Shown here: one piece after another, positions 5,166-7,811 of the stretch
Layout of the letters: the number at the start of each line of letters is the position of its first letter
How positions within the stretch are numbered: position 1 is the stretch's first letter
Source: an uncultured Clostridiaceae bacterium
GTDB lineage: Bacteria; Bacillota; Clostridia; Clostridiales; Oxobacteraceae
DNA length: 7,811 nt
Reading direction: 5' to 3'
NCBI GenBank assembly: GCA_937900065.1
Contig: CALCDS010000424.1
Coordinates: 1-7,811, forward strand
Position numbers and translations under genes: made by a program
The notes under the pieces: model-generated
Databases searched by the model: none
Told to the model about the DNA's origin: nothing
The model's input: the letters and a program-made list of their open reading frames with translations, nothing else

Positions 5166-7502
5166 ATGGATTTCTATTCTCATCCTGGTAAATTACTAGT
5201 TGATCATCTAAAAAATGTTTATACCATATCTTCAGGATATGCAGATGAAGAATATCACAATCTGCTTGAGACAATCTGCATATCCCATGACTTTGGCAAA
5301 TATACAACATATTTTCAGAATTATCTGTTCAATACGAGACATGTTAAAAATGACTATTCAAATCATGGTTTTATATCGGCCCTATTCGCTGCCAATGCTG
5401 CATTTAAGCAATTTGGGGAGAAAAATTTTCTCCCCTTACTTTCATACAGCATAGTACTTCACCATCACGGTTCGCTGCAAAATGTTTCTGATGATTTGCC
5501 GAGAAGGTTTAAATTTATCGACAGGGATTCGGATAATATTAACCTTATAAACAAGATAGACGTCGCGCATGTTCAAATTGAAGACATAAGAAAGAATTAC
5601 GACACAGTATTTCATGATTTTGAATTATTGGGTTATGGTGACTATTTCAAAGATTTTTTCAGCTGTAATATAGAAGAGTTGCTGAAAAAGCTGAAAAGAA
5701 TGCAATTAAGGTTTAATGAACAAGATGGCGGAGAAGAATTTTATTTTATGCATCAGGCTTTGTATTCAGCACTAATAGCAGCAGATAAGATTGATGCATC
5801 CAATACTATGCTACCCCATGAGAAATATACGAATTTTTCTTCTATGATGGCAGCTAAAGACAACAAATTCAAAGGTAGCAAAAACAATTTAAATGATATA
5901 CGAAACAGCATATTCAACGATGTACAGAAATCAATCGTTGAATATGCTGGAAAAAGAATGTTTTCAATAACATCACCGACTGGTACTGGAAAAACATATA
6001 CTGGATTTTTTGCTGCGTTAAAATTATCACAAATGCTTGGTGGAAATAAAAAAATAATATATTGCCTTCCATTTACGTCGATTATAGACCAGAATTTTTC
6101 TTCACTCCGTGAACTTCTTCAAACTATCGATAGTTTTAATAAACAGGAAAGCCAATATATAATAAAACATCATAACCTTTCAAATATAGATTATAAATCT
6201 CTTGATACAGAATATAAAAACACCCAGGCAGAAATACTTATTGAAAACTGGGACAGCGGAATTATAGTAACAACCTTTGTGCAACTTCTCGAAACCCTGA
6301 TAGGGTCCAGAAATAGGATGCTCAAAAAATTTCATGCTTTCAGGAATTCCATAATACTGCTGGATGAAGTTCAGTCCATAGATATAGAGTACTTGAAACT
6401 AGTTGATAATGTTCTCCTAAACGCAGTGAAATACCTAAATTGCAGGATAATACTTATGACTGCCACAAAACCCCTTATACTGCCTCAGGCTACCGAACTT
6501 ATCCCAGACTGCAAATATTATTTTTCAAAACTGTCCAGAACAAAGCTTATGCCAGTACTAAAAAAGATGGATACGGAAACATTCATGGAAAAGTTCTATG
6601 ATAAAATCAAGGATAAATCTTGCCTTATAATATGCAATACTATAGGAGAATCCCTTGATATTTACAACAAATTTAAAACCACAGGAAGAGAAATATATTA
6701 CCTTTCCACAAACCTTCTGCCTATCCATAGAAGCAAAAGAATAGAACATATAAAAGAAAGGCTGTCATCTAAAGCAAAGATAGTGCTTGTATCAACACAA
6801 GTGGTAGAAGCCGGGGTTGATATTGATTTTGACATGGTAATAAGGGATATCGCTCCACTTGATTCAATTATACAATCTGCAGGCAGATGTAACAGAAACG
6901 GCAGACTTCAGGAAAAAGGTCTAGTATATATAGTTACCCTTATAGACAATAAAGGAAGTTACTATGCAAATCACGTTTATGGTACAACACTTGTGAATTT
7001 AACCATGAGCCTTCTTAGTACAAAATCGCAAATAATTGAAGAAGAATACTATGACCTGATCAACAGATATTACATTGAAGTAAATAACTTAAAAAACCAG
7101 GATTTATCTCTAAAGTTGATAGACTCCATGAAAAATCTTAGGTTTAGTACTGATTCGGATAGCAATTTCATAGGTCTGGATAAATTTTCTCTTATTAAAA
7201 ATAATCCTGACTATGTGGATGTTTTCTTCAGAATAGATGATACAGCTGAAAATATATACCAGCAATTCTTAAATATGCTATCGGAGAAAAACCACCAAAG
7301 GCAAAGGGAAATGTATCTGCAAATCAAGAATAAGTTCAGGGAATATACAATTTCAATTCCCCAAAAATACTATAAAAAATTTGAATTTAATAAGTTCAAC
7401 AATACAGGCATATTAAACCTACCTTATGAAGGTTGTAGAGATTATTATAATGAAGAAACTGGATTTAAAAGGGATGCATCTGAAGATTTTATGTTCTTTT
7501 AG
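5166..7502 (+). CDS. cas3: Cas3, HD nuclease fused to SF2 helicase (type I-B effector nuclease)
   Basis: Cas3 (778 residues) is recruited to the Cascade R-loop, nicks the displaced strand and then unwinds and degrades the DNA in an ATP-dependent manner. The N-terminal HD (Cas3'') domain has H6, H14, the H41-D42 pair in SHDFGKY, H67 in NHGF, the H99-H101 run in LHHHG, and D207 in AADKID. These metal ligands all look intact. The helicase (Cas3') part has motif I SPTGTGKT (270-277), motif II DEVQ (400-403), motif III MTAT (431-434), STQVVEAGVDID (543-554), and motif VI QSAGRCNRNGR (570-580). The C-terminal domain fills about residues 600-778. DEVQ in place of DEVH is a known variant in Cas3. It is 10 nt after cas5 and 11 nt before cas4. 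No break is seen, so it is presumably active. A strong inverted repeat lies within codons 84-90. Confidence 0.97.
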   Translation: MDFYSHPGKLLVDHLKNVYTISSGYADEEYHNLLETICISHDFGKYTTYFQNYLFNTRHVKNDYSNHGFISALFAANAAFKQFGEKNFLPLLSYSIVLHHHGSLQNVSDDLPRRFKFIDRDSDNINLINKIDVAHVQIEDIRKNYDTVFHDFELLGYGDYFKDFFSCNIEELLKKLKRMQLRFNEQDGGEEFYFMHQALYSALIAADKIDASNTMLPHEKYTNFSSMMAAKDNKFKGSKNNLNDIRNSIFNDVQKSIVEYAGKRMFSITSPTGTGKTYTGFFAALKLSQMLGGNKKIIYCLPFTSIIDQNFSSLRELLQTIDSFNKQESQYIIKHHNLSNIDYKSLDTEYKNTQAEILIENWDSGIIVTTFVQLLETLIGSRNRMLKKFHAFRNSIILLDEVQSIDIEYLKLVDNVLLNAVKYLNCRIILMTATKPLILPQATELIPDCKYYFSKLSRTKLMPVLKKMDTETFMEKFYDKIKDKSCLIICNTIGESLDIYNKFKTTGREIYYLSTNLLPIHRSKRIEHIKERLSSKAKIVLVSTQVVEAGVDIDFDMVIRDIAPLDSIIQSAGRCNRNGRLQEKGLVYIVTLIDNKGSYYANHVYGTTLVNLTMSLLSTKSQIIEEEYYDLINRYYIEVNNLKNQDLSLKLIDSMKNLRFSTDSDSNFIGLDKFSLIKNNPDYVDVFFRIDDTAENIYQQFLNMLSEKNHQRQREMYLQIKNKFREYTISIPQKYYKKFEFNKFNNTGILNLPYEGCRDYYNEETGFKRDASEDFMFF
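5415..5435. repeat. Perfect 10+1+10 inverted repeat inside cas3
   Basis: GGGGAGAAAA and TTTTCTCCCC flank a single A. In mRNA this would fold into a hairpin with a six-base-pair GC-rich foot and a small loop. It encodes Gly84-Pro90 of Cas3 with the codons GGG, CTC and CCC, which look infrequent in this AT-rich window. No U-run follows, so it is not a terminator. A role is unknown and chance is possible. Confidence 0.5.
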
Positions 7503-7513
7503 AGGTGTTTTAT

Positions 7514-7811
7514 ATGGATGTCGATGGTACGCTTATCTGGTATTACAATATATGTAAAAGAGAGGTTTGGCTCATGTCCAGAAATATCTTACCTGATGAA
7601 CACAACGAAAACATAGACCTTGGCAGGTTCATACATGAGCAGACATATAAACGGAATGATAAGGAAATAAGCTTTGGCAATGTCAAGTTCGATGTATTGT
7701 TCCACAGTAGAGGTCAACTTACAATAGGGGAAACCAAAAAATCATCAAGGTACAGCGAAGCTTCAAAATGGCAACTTATGTATTATCTTAAAGTTCTTGA
7801 AGATAGCGGCA
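7514..7811 (+). CDS. cas4: Cas4, spacer-acquisition nuclease (partial, right edge)
   Basis: The first 99 codons are present and the window then ends. The full family length is about 165-170 residues. Cas4 is a RecB-type nuclease with an iron-sulfur cluster that works with Cas1-Cas2 to check the PAM and trim prespacers. The start DVDGTLIWYYNICKREVWLMSR has Cys14, the first cluster ligand; the other three cysteines lie near the C-terminus, beyond the edge. GRFIHEQTY carries His41, KFDVLF carries the metal-binding Asp60, and GETKKSS gives the Glu73-x-Lys75 of the active site. WQLMYYLKVLE follows the family's QxxxY motif. AGAGGTG (7501-7507) is 6 nt before the ATG and begins with the last base of the cas3 stop. 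Its presence predicts cas1, cas2 and a CRISPR array further right. Confidence 0.95.
   Translation, partial: MDVDGTLIWYYNICKREVWLMSRNILPDEHNENIDLGRFIHEQTYKRNDKEISFGNVKFDVLFHSRGQLTIGETKKSSRYSEASKWQLMYYLKVLEDSG

Noticed and set aside
6121..6136. Perfect 16-bp palindrome AAACTATCGATAGTTT in cas3
   Set aside because: Without a spacer it cannot form a stable RNA hairpin, and a palindrome of this length is not unlikely by chance in several kilobases of AT-rich DNA.
6294..6306. Small inverted repeat ACCCT-GAT-AGGGT in cas3
   Set aside because: Only five base pairs, inside coding sequence, with no U-run and no context to suggest a function.
6363..6374. DEVQ in place of DEVH/DExH in Cas3 motif II as a sign of an inactive helicase
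   Set aside because: Gln at this place is a common natural variant in Cas3 helicases, and all other helicase and HD motifs are intact.
1..7811. CRISPR repeat-spacer array within the window
   Set aside because: No repeat of about 30 nt recurring at regular 65-70 nt steps was seen on either strand. The 555-879 gap in particular contains no type I-B-like repeat.

Overview
The window holds most of a type I-B CRISPR-Cas operon from a low-GC Gram-positive bacterium, most likely a member of the Clostridia. The signs are strongly AT-rich DNA, heavy use of ATA, AGA and AAA codons, Shine-Dalgarno sequences of the AGGAGGTG kind, and a clostridial-style gene order. I do not name a species.

Layout. Positions 1-563 (minus strand) hold the end of an unrelated locus. 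This is the first 57 codons of a SIS-domain sugar-phosphate-binding protein, preceded with an 8-nt overlap by a 5'-truncated fragment of a neutral/alkaline ceramidase-like gene that looks decayed. Positions 564-879 are a non-coding divergent spacer with a good promoter candidate (TTGAGC-17-TATAAA) whose -10 box lies in a 7+7 bp inverted repeat. From 880 to the right edge, six cas genes run on the plus strand, tightly packed or overlapping: cas6, cas8b, cas7 (csh2), cas5, cas3 and cas4 (cut by the edge). No CRISPR repeat array, cas1 or cas2 is visible. In this subtype they normally follow cas4, so they probably lie just to the right.

How the genes work together. Cas6 cuts the repeat transcript into crRNAs. 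Cas8b, Cas7 and Cas5 form the Cascade effector around the crRNA, with Cas7 as backbone. Cas3 is a fused HD nuclease/helicase that degrades DNA recognised by Cascade. Cas4 helps Cas1-Cas2 choose and trim new spacers. The expected small subunit Cas11 has no gene of its own. Inside the 3' end of cas8b, however, a near-perfect Shine-Dalgarno (AGGAGG, 3107-3112) sits 7 nt before an in-frame TTG (3120), which would give a separate 140-residue C-terminal product of the right size for Cas11b.

The system itself is of a known type. The points most worth a second look are the internal Cas11b start, the dyad over the operon promoter, the broken ceramidase-like gene beside the operon, and a perfect 10+1+10 inverted repeat inside cas3.
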